Assembly (NCBI GenBank): GCA_949358305.1
Contig: OX442314.1
Span: forward strand, 26,893,118-26,957,117
Direction: 5' to 3'
Source: Strigamia acuminata
Taxonomy: Eukaryota > Arthropoda > Chilopoda > Geophilomorpha > Linotaeniidae
DNA: 64,000 bases
The notes under the pieces were generated by a model. That model made no database searches and was not told the DNA's origin. It saw only the letters and a program-made list of their open reading frames with translations. The first letter of the stretch is position 1, and each line of letters opens with the position of its first letter. The position numbers were made by a program, and so were the translations under genes. Positions 44,648 to 55,500 of this stretch are shown piece after piece.

Positions 44648-44771
44648 TGTAACATAACGAGATAAATCATGGCCGTGTCGTTATGTTGAGACTCGGGCTA
44701 AAACCTGGCTCTATTGTTTATTCGTTAGTCACGCCACCACTTGTGGCAGCACCGTACAACAACATGTTACA
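44648..44771 (-). repeat. E3 5' LTR
   Basis: 124 bp, identical by eye to the 3' LTR. Confidence 0.92.
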
Positions 44772-45178
44772 ATACCCAGCTTTGGAGAGCATACTCTAGC
44801 GAGTTTGACCTGATCTGGGGATATAATTGGCTGGTTCATTTGATACCGTGCCAGAAAAGTTGAATTTCTGCTCGTTTTATCCAGCATTGCCAGAAAATTT
44901 TTATTATCCAGCATTTGCCATACATTTTACTCAACATAGGATGAACTAGCCATTTGGAAATGAATAGTATGCATTCATACTACGGTATTTTCATACTATG
45001 AAAGAAAAAGTTCTTTCTTCCGCAAATATTGTGTAAATTATTGCGTGTATTTTTAATTTGACAATTGATTGGTCGGTATTCATGTACAAAAGCAATATTT
45101 CAATGGGAAGAGTTTATTTTTCTGTAATTCGCCTGGTACGCTTTAAAGGAAAGTAAAGTAAACACCGTGTATTCTCAC

Positions 45179-45255
45179 CATCAGACCTGGTTTCTCGCAG
45201 CTTCCATTTTTCTGAAACTGCCACATCATAGAGAATCCCTCAGCCATGGATAAAT
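45179..45255 (-). CDS. possible channel exon, module 1 early ectodomain
   Basis: Between an acceptor-like attattatttag and donor ATG|GTGAGA lies a frame reading SMAEGFSMMWQF...CEKPGLM. It resembles the 37316-37402 exon in spacing of the AxG, aromatic and Cys positions. It leaves in phase 0, as the next exon requires, but the two extra bases at its start do not fit the phase-0 end of the 62064-62604 exon. An exon may be missing, or this call may be wrong. Confidence 0.35.
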
Positions 45256-46675
45256 CTAAATAATAATGTAATAATGTAATAATGCAATAATGTAACTTGA
45301 AACTTATTTACTGTATCCAGTTCAGAAAAAAAATCCTTTTCTCACGAAATGTTATTGGAGATATTTTTAATTTGATGCTAGATTGGCAGGAAATGACACA
45401 TTCTATTGTTAATGATAATGAAGCATCGTAATACAGCATTTGTTATCAAAGTGTAATTTCTGAACCAACAATGCTAGACTAACAATGTCAATCGACAATA
45501 TTGTCTAGCATTGTTGATTAAGAATTTACAACTTGGAAGACGATGTCGCAACAATGCAACAAAAACAACAGATACCATATGAGGAAAGGACTTTTTTCTA
45601 GGGTCCGATTTAAACCACCCCCATTTTGGGGGGAAAAATAAACCCCCTTTTGGGGGTAAAAACTAGTCAAAATGGGGGTAAAATAATATGTTGCCTTTTT
45701 TCTACTTTGCAGAGCAGTTTTTATTACCTGTTTTGAAGATTAAAGCAGCTCCCATCATTGTGTTTTTTTCACTGATCTCTATATTGGAATTAGTTGTTAC
45801 AATTTTGCCATTATTTTTAGTCATTTTAAAAATAGATTTCTTGTACTAAAAAAGAAATTTCTGAACTAAATACACTGGAAAAAAATATGGCTTTACAAAT
45901 TGTAAATGTTCCAAAAGTTAATGTGGAAATGTGAGCTTTACAGTTTTTGTAAAGTTTTTCTTGTACTAAAAAAAGAAATTTCTAACTTAAATAAAATAAA
46001 GGAATAAAGCAAATCAGAAAGGAAATGAAGTGCTGAACTGTACTTTTACACATTGGCTGAAAGCACATTTACAAACTGTAGACGCGCTAAGAATCCTTTG
46101 TTATATTTCGAATGTCCGAATCGAATAAAAGGATCACATGTTTAACGGAACACAAAATAAAATAACACGTCTTTACTCTTTGGAATGAATTTTACAACAA
46201 ACGAAAAACATTCACATAACGTGCCTTCAACATTACAAACTTGTTCAACATGCAAAACCAATGATAATTTAACAATCTTGTCCTGATTTCTTGGCCAGGG
46301 ATGACAAATGCATTAATAGTACAAACAGCGTTGAAATTTTTAATTTATCGTCTGTGTGGGTGTTTGTTTGTTTTGCTTAGCTTTGTTTTGCTTTGAATCC
46401 TCCAATGTGGCCTGGGAAGCCGGGATGTTTGACACCCCTGCTTTAGTTCATTGATTTATAATTTAAGTTTGTTTAATTTCTGTGTTGCGCCTAGAAATAG
46501 CATTGTTTGATAGCATTGTCTTTGTTTCCAATATTTAAAGTGGGGGCGCTTATTCATTGAGATCAAAGCTGTTGGTTTGTGTTGTAATGCTCCTTAATCA
46601 TAGATGGCGCCAAAAGCCAGTTTTTATGTGAATTCATTACTCTCGTTTTGTAACAATTCCATGTAGAGATATCCT
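45256..46675. other. non-coding stretch with a small MITE
   Basis: Apart from the 95-bp element at 45601-45695, I see only AT-rich sequence with short internal repeats (for example aagaaattt...ttcttgtactaaaaa near 45840 and 45960). No gene is recognised. Confidence 0.3.
45601..45695. mobile_element. 95-bp deletion derivative of the 21587-22633 transposon
   Basis: It has the same ends (gggtccgattt... and ...atatgttgcc) in inverse orientation to the larger copy, flanked by a perfect 9-bp duplication ttttttcta (45592-45600, 45696-45704). It keeps about 28 bp of one end and 66 bp of the other. Confidence 0.85.
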
Positions 46676-46830
46676 GCACAGGGGCGCCGGGCAGAGAGGG
46701 GCGCTGGGCAGTGAGGGGCGCTGGGCACAGAGGGGCGCTGGGCACAGAGAGGCGCTGGGCAGAGAAGAACTTCAGGCAGAGAGGGGCGCCGAACAGCGAG
46801 GGGTGCCGGGCAGAGATGGGTGCCAGGCGC
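46676..46830. repeat. GC-rich minisatellite, about 19-bp unit
   Basis: Imperfect tandem copies of gggcagagaggggcgct-type units. The reading frame across them is a by-product of the repeat. Confidence 0.8.
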
Positions 46831-47248
46831 CTCCTACAAAGAGTCTTCATGTGTGTTCAAATATAACCTGCACTTGTAGGCCCAATTAACCACATTGTTG
46901 ATAGTGTGTAAAACACACGGGCTCCACAGGTCAGGGGGCGCCATTCCGGGTGACATTTTTTTTTAGTTCCGAAAATGCATTTTTAGTTCCAAAAATGCAT
47001 TTTTATGTCCGAAAATGCATTTTTAGGTCCAAAATTTTTGGTTAAAATATATTTTTCACAAAAATGCTTACTGGTACTTCTTTTGGAGGGGGTGGGAGTG
47101 GGGTGCCGAAATAGTAAATCTAAAAATAATTTTTTTTTAATTACGACAAGGGGCAAGGGGCGCCTGATTTCTTTTAAGCCCAGGGCGCTGAAAAGTGTTA
47201 AGACGGCCCTGATCCTGCATAAAACCTGTGAATGTTTTCACTTGTAAA
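46831..47248. other. non-coding stretch
   Basis: It includes several close copies of atgcatttttagttccaaaa (about 46965-47035) in tandem. No gene is recognised. Confidence 0.35.
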
Positions 47249-47310
47249 CCTGGTTCACACTTGCGGATATGCTGCGGAATTGTTGCATCCGCGGTTTGCT
47301 ACAATGAGCT

Positions 47311-48306
47311 TGTCGCGCTCAACTCTAACTGTCGCTAACTCGTGGTATGAGTCACTCTCTAATCTCGCAATACCGCTTTACTCAAGCGGTTACCCAAATA
47401 ATGTGAAACGGCAAACAATGTAAAATGGTAAATATAATAAATGTATTTATTATATGGGAATTTACAGGTAAAAGGAATAAAATATGTAAGGGAATAAAGG
47501 TAAAAGGTTGGGGATGTGTGAAGTTGTCGGGAAACTGGTCGAGGTCGTCCTTTGTTGACGCTCTGGATCCAAGATGGCGTCCGCGTGGTAACGTGGTGTC
47601 GTCTTGGGCCGGCGTGGCAATGAATGGCGTCCTCGTCTCACGTTTCTTGTTCGGTCCTTCGGGCTCACGCTGGTCGGGCGCGAGTGAATGCCTAAAAGGT
47701 CTTACTTCTGGTCTGTTGTCTAGGTTTAGGGTTTTTTGTAGGTGTCCGGCGATCACACAGCGGCGGACTCTTCTGGCTCCCGGCGATCACACAGCGGCGG
47801 GAACGCTCGTCGTGGTTTTACTGCAGTTTAGGCTTGTGCGACCGTTTGTCTGCACAACTCGCTAAACTGGAGTGGTGTTTGCTGTTTCTAGCGGGTGTGC
47901 TAAAACAGCGCGGTAATCTTATCACGCAGGTTACTCTGCGGAGGTTAACACGAATCAAATGTACTCACGAAGAATATATCCTTTGTCCCTGGTCACTCCT
48001 AGTGCTTGACTTAGGCCTGATCGGTAGGACGGTAGATTTCTCGTGTGTTTCTTGTTTGATGGTTGTGTTGGTTCTGCCCGCTCAGTGCAAGGCACATTCC
48101 TTTGCACAAAGCGGGGTTGACAGGTGACCAGAATCACCCAATGGTGGGGTGGACGAGCCATCCCCACTCCCTCAGGGCAGACGCCTGTCCATTGACTAGA
48201 TGTCAATGCACTGAGGGAAGGGAGACGCGCTTGCGGCTCCCCTTACACCCGAAACGAGGTCACGAGAGAAACTCTTCGTTGACCCCGGTCCAGTCGGGTC
48301 ACAACA
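47311..48306 (-). repeat. E4 3' LTR
   Basis: The 996-bp LTR begins tgtcgcg and ends gtcacaaca on the plus strand. The minus-strand purine tract cggagggggaag (48307-48318) abuts it. Reading frames inside it recur unchanged in the other LTR and are not genes. Confidence 0.93.
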
Positions 48307-48342
48307 CTTCCCCCTCCGAGCTCAGACCGTGGGGCTGAGCGA

Positions 48343-50583
48343 TCACTTCTTTCCTGGGGGACCCGACACTGAGTCCGTCACCTGGGCGTAACTCACTCCA
48401 GGGACAGGCGGTTGAGTGCCGGGTGGCGCGGGTAGATCGCCTACTAGCGCCGAGGACCGATCTCGGGGGTCCTCATGCTCCGTAATGAAGCATAATGCAT
48501 GGCCGTCAACTGGCTCATGCGGGGCACGCGTCCTCTCGTGTAACCAAACGCTCGGGATGTAGGCGGAGAAGCCGGTGTTCGTATGCCGGATGGCATTGGC
48601 TTCCGCTGGCGTCACTGGCGCACGGTGGGCTCTCAGCAACCTCTGGTGGAAGATGAGGTCTTTAGTCTTCCGGATCTGGTTGTGAAGCCAGATGAAGACC
48701 GATTTGCCTTTGTCCCGCTGCGCGAGGATAAACCTCCTGGTCGCCGTCGTCATCGAAAGATGGGGAAATTCTTCGATGATTCGCCCGTAATAATCTGGTG
48801 GAGGCGGTGCCGGCTGCGGCTTCTGGGTGGCCGCGGGAATCACGGCTTGTGTCGTTGTCGCCGCTTGGGCCGGTGGAGTCACGGGCGGGGTCGGCTTCGT
48901 TCGCTCGACGGACTTGACGGGTGGTGTTCGGCACAGCAAGCGCTTTGGTCTACCCGCCACTTCGAACAGGGCGGGTCCTTGCGGGGATATCTCCGCAGGC
49001 ATCGGTGGCGGAATCGGAACTCCGCTCGTCGGCGAGATCATCATCTCCACATCCTCTGCCGATTCTTCCGTCTGGATGGTCATGGCGCGTAGTTGTTGGG
49101 TAGGCGCCGCCGTCCAGGTGGCGGAGGTGTAACGAAACGCCGTGCTTCGCAACTTGTACCCCTCAAATTCGGGGTTTACCACATCCCTGGTTAGCTCGTA
49201 CCGAGTCAACACAGGGTCGGGCAGAATGGAGCTCCACTCTGCGAGGAGTGCACGGGGAACCTGTACACCCTCTCTGTCCACGACAGACCATGCGGCCATC
49301 GCCTGACGCCCTTCTCCGAAGAGTGCTGGGGTTAGCAGCTGCATCATGACCTTGGTCAATGATAGCTGTAGGCTGCGACGATTCACTGGATTCGATCGCT
49401 CTGAATCCGCAGTGAAGGCACACGAGAGCTTACTCATCATCGCCGTTGCCCATTCGATGAAATATCGCTGGGCCTGATCCACACCTCGCAAGGCGGGTGC
49501 GGAGACTCTTGGGTCTTCCATCACGAAGCGAAACGCTGAGAGCTCGGAGATAGTCGGGTTGGCGGCTTCTCTCGCGAGTCGCGCTTCTTCGTCTCGCCTC
49601 TCGAAGAACAGGGCCGAGGAACCGGGTCGGGGTCGGCTCGGCCTGTAAATGTCGGTCAAATTGGCTCGACATTCCTGCATAATGCTCTGTCCAACGGGGA
49701 GAGGGACTGAGCGGTCGGTGTGTAAATTCGGCGGATCGCTCGAATTCAACAACGACGGCGGCGGCAGGTTCGGAGGCGGCTGCGTCTTGGTCGGCAGCGT
49801 TGGCGTCGGCAGCGGTGGTGGTGGCGTCTCCGTCGTCTGCACCCCAGTCATTGCGACTTGGGGCGCCGGGAGAGGTTGTTCGGAGCCCGAGGGCTGCACG
49901 ATGGCGGTTGGCATGCCATCGGGTCGTGGTCGCGAATTTATGTAGTCTGCGAGCCACCTTGCCACCTCGTGTGGGGTCACCTTTCCGTCGGTGACAACAC
50001 CCATCTTCCTGGCGTGTTTCATCGCGGGATCGAAACGTGTCAGTTTCGTCCGCTTCATCTGCGTCAGAATCTCGCGAAGGTCCCGCGTATCTGCCGCTGG
50101 GACGTGTCGCTCACCTGACTGGCTACCACTTCGTCGACCCGCTCTCTTGGAGACGTAGGCGGGTTCGGGGATGGGACGGCCCCGAGCTTCGCACCTCGCG
50201 AAGTATCGCTCCTTGCGATCTTTTTTCCGCTGCTCGCGATGAGTCAGCGGACGTCTAGAAGTGCTGGGACGAGAGACTCGCTCTTCGTCACCAGACATCC
50301 AAACCTCCTTGTACTCCTTACCGTCTTTAATCTGACGGTTTACGAAAATTCGCGGTCGGGAATACTGCGAAGGGTCACGCACTGTACTAGTGGATGGCCC
50401 AGCTTCGTTGCTTTCAGTCGTGTTTTGAGCGACACGCTGCTTCTTGGTTGTCACCGGGGAACGCGACTGGCTGTTTCCGGCGCCTTTGGAGCGCTTGCGC
50501 TTCCGCGGGTAGCTGCTTTTGGGCCCCAAAATCCCCAGGTGGTGGAGTTGCCACATCTCGGCTTGGGATGTTAAAATTCCCAT
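48343..50583 (-). CDS. E4 ORF3, long downstream part
   Basis: The part is 746 aa, in the same frame as the segment above it and separated from it only by TGA (50593-50595). It has a basic nuclear-localisation-like PRKRKRSKG near the start, Arg/Ser-rich and Pro-rich linkers, a helical domain (about residues 330-490), more Pro-rich sequence and a basic Tyr/Arg segment (about 590-660). There is no CxxC finger, signal peptide or membrane segment. With the upstream part it totals about 915 aa, close to E1 ORF3 (954). The function is unknown. Confidence 0.65.
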   Translation of the reverse strand: MGILTSQAEMWQLHHLGILGPKSSYPRKRKRSKGAGNSQSRSPVTTKKQRVAQNTTESNEAGPSTSTVRDPSQYSRPRIFVNRQIKDGKEYKEVWMSGDEERVSRPSTSRRPLTHREQRKKDRKERYFARCEARGRPIPEPAYVSKRAGRRSGSQSGERHVPAADTRDLREILTQMKRTKLTRFDPAMKHARKMGVVTDGKVTPHEVARWLADYINSRPRPDGMPTAIVQPSGSEQPLPAPQVAMTGVQTTETPPPPLPTPTLPTKTQPPPNLPPPSLLNSSDPPNLHTDRSVPLPVGQSIMQECRANLTDIYRPSRPRPGSSALFFERRDEEARLAREAANPTISELSAFRFVMEDPRVSAPALRGVDQAQRYFIEWATAMMSKLSCAFTADSERSNPVNRRSLQLSLTKVMMQLLTPALFGEGRQAMAAWSVVDREGVQVPRALLAEWSSILPDPVLTRYELTRDVVNPEFEGYKLRSTAFRYTSATWTAAPTQQLRAMTIQTEESAEDVEMMISPTSGVPIPPPMPAEISPQGPALFEVAGRPKRLLCRTPPVKSVERTKPTPPVTPPAQAATTTQAVIPAATQKPQPAPPPPDYYGRIIEEFPHLSMTTATRRFILAQRDKGKSVFIWLHNQIRKTKDLIFHQRLLRAHRAPVTPAEANAIRHTNTGFSAYIPSVWLHERTRAPHEPVDGHALCFITEHEDPRDRSSALVGDLPAPPGTQPPVPGVSYAQVTDSVSGPPGKK

Positions 50584-50592
50584 CCGAGGTCT

Positions 50593-51090
50593 TCACTGGG
50601 GCGTACTCTCTCCCAATCGCAGCCTCTCAAACCACAGATGAATATCATCCGCGGTCATCCCCTCGTTTTGGAGGATGCGCTCGGCCACTGCCGCAGCGGT
50701 ATCTACCAGCTGTTGTCTATAATGCTGGTAGATGGCCTCACGGGCCTCTTCTGTCTCGGCTGCTCGCCACGCATGCAGCACGTGTTCCTCCGCCGGAGAG
50801 CCAGTGTACTGACTTGACAATCCGGGGTGGAAAATTGGCGATTTCGGGTCCTCGTCACGAGCTAACTCTGTGGCGATGCCTTCGCGCATTCCCTCCGGGA
50901 ACGTATCCAGGAGCGTGCAGTCTCGTACCCAACGTCGGGCGATGCATCGGGAATGTAGTATTCGCAGGCGCCAAGGGTCGGCGTCTTCGCCGAAACATCG
51001 TCGGTAAAATTCGGGCAGCGCGCCTCGAAATATCCCGCCACGAGCGATGCAAGCGGGGTCTAATGGTCCCCATGTTTTACGTAGTGCCAT
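50593..51090 (-). CDS. E4 ORF3, N-terminal part up to an in-frame TGA
   Basis: The part is 165 aa from the ATG at 51088-51090, which directly follows a textbook 3' splice site (tctccatccttccag). The sequence is Arg-, Trp- and Cys-containing and mostly helical. It ends with STPQ and TGA, and the next codons remain open for 750 more. One nonsense change (for example CGA to TGA) or stop readthrough would explain it. Confidence 0.65.
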   Translation of the reverse strand: MALRKTWGPLDPACIARGGIFRGALPEFYRRCFGEDADPWRLRILHSRCIARRWVRDCTLLDTFPEGMREGIATELARDEDPKSPIFHPGLSSQYTGSPAEEHVLHAWRAAETEEAREAIYQHYRQQLVDTAAAVAERILQNEGMTADDIHLWFERLRLGESTPQ

Positions 51091-51111
51091 CTGGAAGGAT
51101 GGAGAAATAAA
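51091..51111 (-). promoter_or_regulatory. 3' splice site before E4 ORF3
   Basis: A pyrimidine-rich tract ends ccttccag immediately before the ATG. A matching donor, TTC|GTGAGT, lies in the 5' LTR at 60403-60408 (minus strand). Confidence 0.65.
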
Positions 51112-52503
51112 CAATTAATAAAAAGTTAATATTTAAATACGTAGATAAATGGTTGGTTTCGAGGGACGTTGCCGATACGTGCAGCCGTCCGTCGAGACCG
51201 ATTCCTGTCTATCGGTGCGAACGTAGGACGAATTGTCCCTCGTCGGATAGAGAAAGAGAAGTCATCACGTAAAAAAATCTGTCTCATGTCCAAAACGCAC
51301 AGCGAGACGGAATCGAGCCTTTAATCCGGATTTTTATCATCAGATTTTACTTAAAATTAATTCTAACGTTAATTAGAACATTACTAATAATTAAATTAAT
51401 AATTATCAGTCATTCGTAAAAAGAATTCGTCGGGTGTAAATTATTACTAAAATTGCACAATAAATGTGCTTGTCGAAATTTTATTAAATAAATAAATCTA
51501 ATAAAGAATTATTCCGAAGTCGGACTTTGTCTAATTTTTTAAAAAAGTTAAAGTCAAATTAAATTTATCCAACACACCGAAAAATTCATCGTACGAATGT
51601 TAAGTTGCATCAATTCGATGCGTCAAATTACTTGTGGAGAAAAATATTCTTTTACAGAATATTCTCCCCTTGTCATAAAATTATTTATGGCTCGAGCCCA
51701 TTGTCTCGCTCGTGACTCAAGTCATGAGGAATTTTCGAGACGCGAGGCGACGTGAAGTCTGCGCTCGCACCCCGAAAACAAATTAACAAGGAAAAAATAC
51801 GATCGTGTGAGCGATCGCGGTTAATAATTAATTAAACGCTATTGCGAGTGCAAAGCACTCATGTCAGGTATTAGTCAACAAAATTTCTTCTTCAGCAGCA
51901 TGGAAATAATTCTCATGCGCCGAGGCCGACTTCTACCTGATCGGGTGGCACTTGGTCCACATCGTGGTCCCAGTTCTCGTCCTCGTGCTCGATGGCAAGC
52001 ACGTCGTTCTCTTCCTCGTCCATGGCGAGGAGCGCGCACAAAAAGCTCAATCACGATTACAAAAAAAAGGATGATAAAACTATCTCAAAAAACTCGATAA
52101 AAACGTTAAAAACGAGGATCACGCACGAATGCAGCGATCAGCTGTGAAAAGCGGAAGTTCGTGTGAACACGAGGTAATCGCGATGGATTCTGGGTAATAT
52201 ACTCCAGAACCCGGGTGTTTGAGACTAGTGCGCACCTACCCGTGCGCATGTTACGCTACGGGTCTCCTTTGTTCTCACTCCCGTGCGCGATTGCTGCTAC
52301 GGGGTCTTTTGCACGCGGTATCCGACCCGTGCCGATAATTTTGCTACGGGTCCCGCGCTTCCACGCCATCTTGTGACGTGAATTCGACCGATATCCGCTT
52401 TGTTGGACTTAGCGGAATTTTCTTCGAGTCTCGCAACGTGATGGCTTGCACTATCGGTCGATTAGAATTTATTTTTAGTGCCGCCATCGACTCGTAATTT
52501 ATT
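51112..52503 (-). other. E4 spacer between pol and ORF3
   Basis: About 1.4 kb without a convincing ORF. It includes a GC-rich part (52190-52400) where cccgtgcg/ctacgggt blocks recur several times (gtgcgcacctacccgtgcgc, cccgtgcgcgattgctgctac and similar). These may form structure or protein-binding repeats. Confidence 0.4.
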
Positions 52504-55500
52504 TTATTTCTTTCCTACGACCTTTCCGCCTTCTATAAACGGATTATCTCTTTTTGGTCGCAGGTTACGGATCGAGGCAGGTACGATATTTTTTGTTGTT
52601 TTTTGTGTCTGTACCTCCTCATTATTGTTTTCTTTTTTATCCGTGTTTTTTGTGTTTGTTTCAGGAGTTTCTCCTGTTTCCCCCCCGACCAAAATTGGAT
52701 CCGGAACGGATTCAACTATCTCGTTTACCGGAGGTGAAGGGGCGTCGAAATACTCCTCGTTGTCACTTGGCGGTGCTTGTTCCGACTCGCCAGCGAACAT
52801 ATCGACGATTTGGCCGTCAGTTTTAGACTTGACTTGGCCCTTGGCCCACATTTCTTGCGGGAATTCCGGAATGTACGGAGTTAACTCTCGTACCTGGATC
52901 GACTTTTGCTCGGTGTTGTCCTCGAGCTTGCGTAATTTATACGCGTTACCGCCATGCTTGCCGATGATTACATACGGACCATCTCTCTTGTCGGCCAAGC
53001 TGGCGGTGATCCCTCTCGCTGCATTTGAGAGGGTGTGTGCATCTTTCCACACCAAATCATTGATCTCGAAATTCACGAATTTCCCACCGCTTTTATCTTG
53101 TAAAATGCGGTCGCGCATGTTAAAAATGTGCGCCATCATATGTTTGTATGTGTTTGAAATTGTTTGCTCCAATTTATACACATACTCATGTGGTTTCTCT
53201 GGGTCCACCACATTTACTGACTCTGCCACTCGTGGGTCCCAAGGCACTCGTAGCTCTCGGGCGAAGTTGAGGTAGGCCGGAGAAAAATCTCTCGTCCTCG
53301 AGACTGTTGTTCGTATGCTGAACGCGATCTCCCTCAAGTATTCATCCCACCTATTGTGGATGTCAGTGAATATGCTTAGTGCATATTTAATGTCCCTGTT
53401 GAGTCGCTCAACGGGATTTGTTCTAGGATTGTAGGTCGAAGTATGTGACGCCACAATCCTGAATTTCTCACAAAACTTACCCCAAATTTTCGAGATAAAT
53501 TGGGGTCCGTTATCGGATATTATTTTACGTGGAAATCCGTAACGTAACGCCACGTCGTAGATACATTCAACGATTTTCTCTGCTGAAGGTCTAGCGACGG
53601 CGTACAACTCGGGCCAACGAGTTGCCACGTCCATTATAACGATAATGTACGCATTTTTATTTCCCGTAACGGGTTTTGGGCCCATCACATCGACACTTAA
53701 ACAATCAAAAGGCGCGTAAGGCCCTAAGAAAATAGTTTCGAATGGTGATTTACTCTTCGGCTTGCACGCTTGACATCGCTGACATTGGTGGACAAAAAGA
53801 GCAATATCTTTTTTCATCCCTGTCCAGTGAAAAAGCTGTGTAGCACGATAGAGTGTTCTGCTTACTCCCGCATGGCTCGCAAGCGGGTGCCCGTGTAACA
53901 ACCACAGCACGCGACCGATTAAGGAAGCGGGTATTACTACCTTTACTGCGGTGTCCGATTCACTCAAGTCATCTTGGTGATTTGGGTGATGTTTCACCAA
54001 AAGGCCGTCATCCAATAGGTAATCTATGGATTCGTGTGCATAACGACGCTTCTGCCTTCTGGTTAAGTTGGGCGGATATTTTCCTGTCAGTACGAATCTA
54101 GCTCTGTCCTGACATTTTTTGTCTAATTTTTGTTGCACAATTATTTCCTCCCTTGTCGGGGGATTGCTTTGCATCTGCTTGCCGACATGAGCGTGGAAGG
54201 CGCTTAGAAGCGGGTCATTTATTCTCCGCTCTAGCTTAAATTCCTTCTTTGCATTTGGGTAATTGTCAGCAGCTGGTTGGTATAACCGCGTCCAGAATCC
54301 ACAGAATTTTACATCTGCCGGAGACGCGGTAGGAATTTCATTCATCTTCCTTAAATCCCAACGGTGACAACTCGTCGGGCAGTAAATGATGCGGGAATCA
54401 TCCTCGCCATCATCGTCAGTGTCGATTGGATCTGACACTGGTGCCCGTGACAGAGCGTCAGCCACGACGTTATATTTGCCGGGCTTGTATTGAATGGTCA
54501 AGTCGCATGCCATCAGTTCTAACTGCCATCTGGCTAGTCGACCGGCTGGCTCTTTTAATTTCATCAGCCATTGTAACGCTTGATGATCTGTGTGGACTAC
54601 AAATTTGGTATATTCGAGATAATCTCTGAATTTCCTTATGGCCCACACAACGGCCAAACACTCCAACTCGGTGGCATTGTAATTCTTTTCAGCGCCTTGG
54701 AGTTTGCGACTTATAAACATGCACGGCAGGTCTTGTTCGACTCCGTCGCGCACGTGTGTTTGAAGCAACGCGGCTCCCAACCCAACTCTGCTGGCGTCCG
54801 TGTGTAATATGAACGGCCGGTTTAAGTCGGGTAGAGGCATTACGCCGACTTCCGTCAGCATCCTCTTTATTGCATTAAATGCGATGTTGCACTCATTTGA
54901 CCATACAAATTCGTTTTCATTCTTCAGGAGGTCGGTAACTGGGGCTGCCACTTCAGCTAGACCCGGTAGCAACCTGCCAAAGAAGTTTATCATTCCCATA
55001 AACCGTTGGACACCTTTAACGTCCTCGGGTGGTGGGAAACGATTAATCGCATCGATTTTTTCGGGGCCAATAGCTAAACCATTGACTCCAATGCGATAAC
55101 CCAGGAAGGCAAGCTCCTTTCGACAGAACTTGCTCTTGCCCGGATGCACGTGTAACCCAGCTTTTGCCAGCCGGGTGAGCACTTGGTCGATGTGCTCAAT
55201 GTGCTCTTCGAATGTTTTAGAGGCAATAACTATGTCATCTAGGTATGCCCATACAAACTGATGCAGGATATCACCCAATACGCTTTCGATTAGCCTCTGA
55301 AAGGTACTGGGAGCATTCACTAAACCAAATGGCATGACGTTGAACATCAACCGTCCAATTGGCGAGTAAAATGCTGTTTTTATCTTATCCTCTGGCCTCA
55401 TCTCAACCTGCCAGTATCCCTTCGACAGATCCATCGTCGTAACCCAAGAAAAGGGGCTAAGCTCTCTCAAAATGGATTCGATAGACGGCATCTGTATGGG

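Larger units (their letters stand above)
40330..44771 (-). mobile_element. E3: compact Ty3/gypsy retrotransposon with 124-bp LTRs
   Basis: The 4442-bp element has identical 124-bp LTRs and a 5-bp target duplication atacc (40325-40329, 44772-44776). A tRNA-Leu primer site abuts the 5' LTR, and an A-rich purine tract abuts the 3' LTR. Gag and Pol form one continuous frame without frameshift, interrupted once by TAA in the integrase finger. The layout and short LTRs recall the Mag-type lineages of Ty3/gypsy; this is a tentative placement. Confidence 0.92.

Noticed and set aside
46563-46850. Reading frame with repeated GAPL/SLPGA text
   Set aside because: Translation of the GC-rich minisatellite; no start context or homologue.
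47382-48338. Several 60-150-codon frames, repeated at 59822-60754
   Set aside because: They lie wholly in the two E4 LTRs and are identical because the LTRs are; no known domain.
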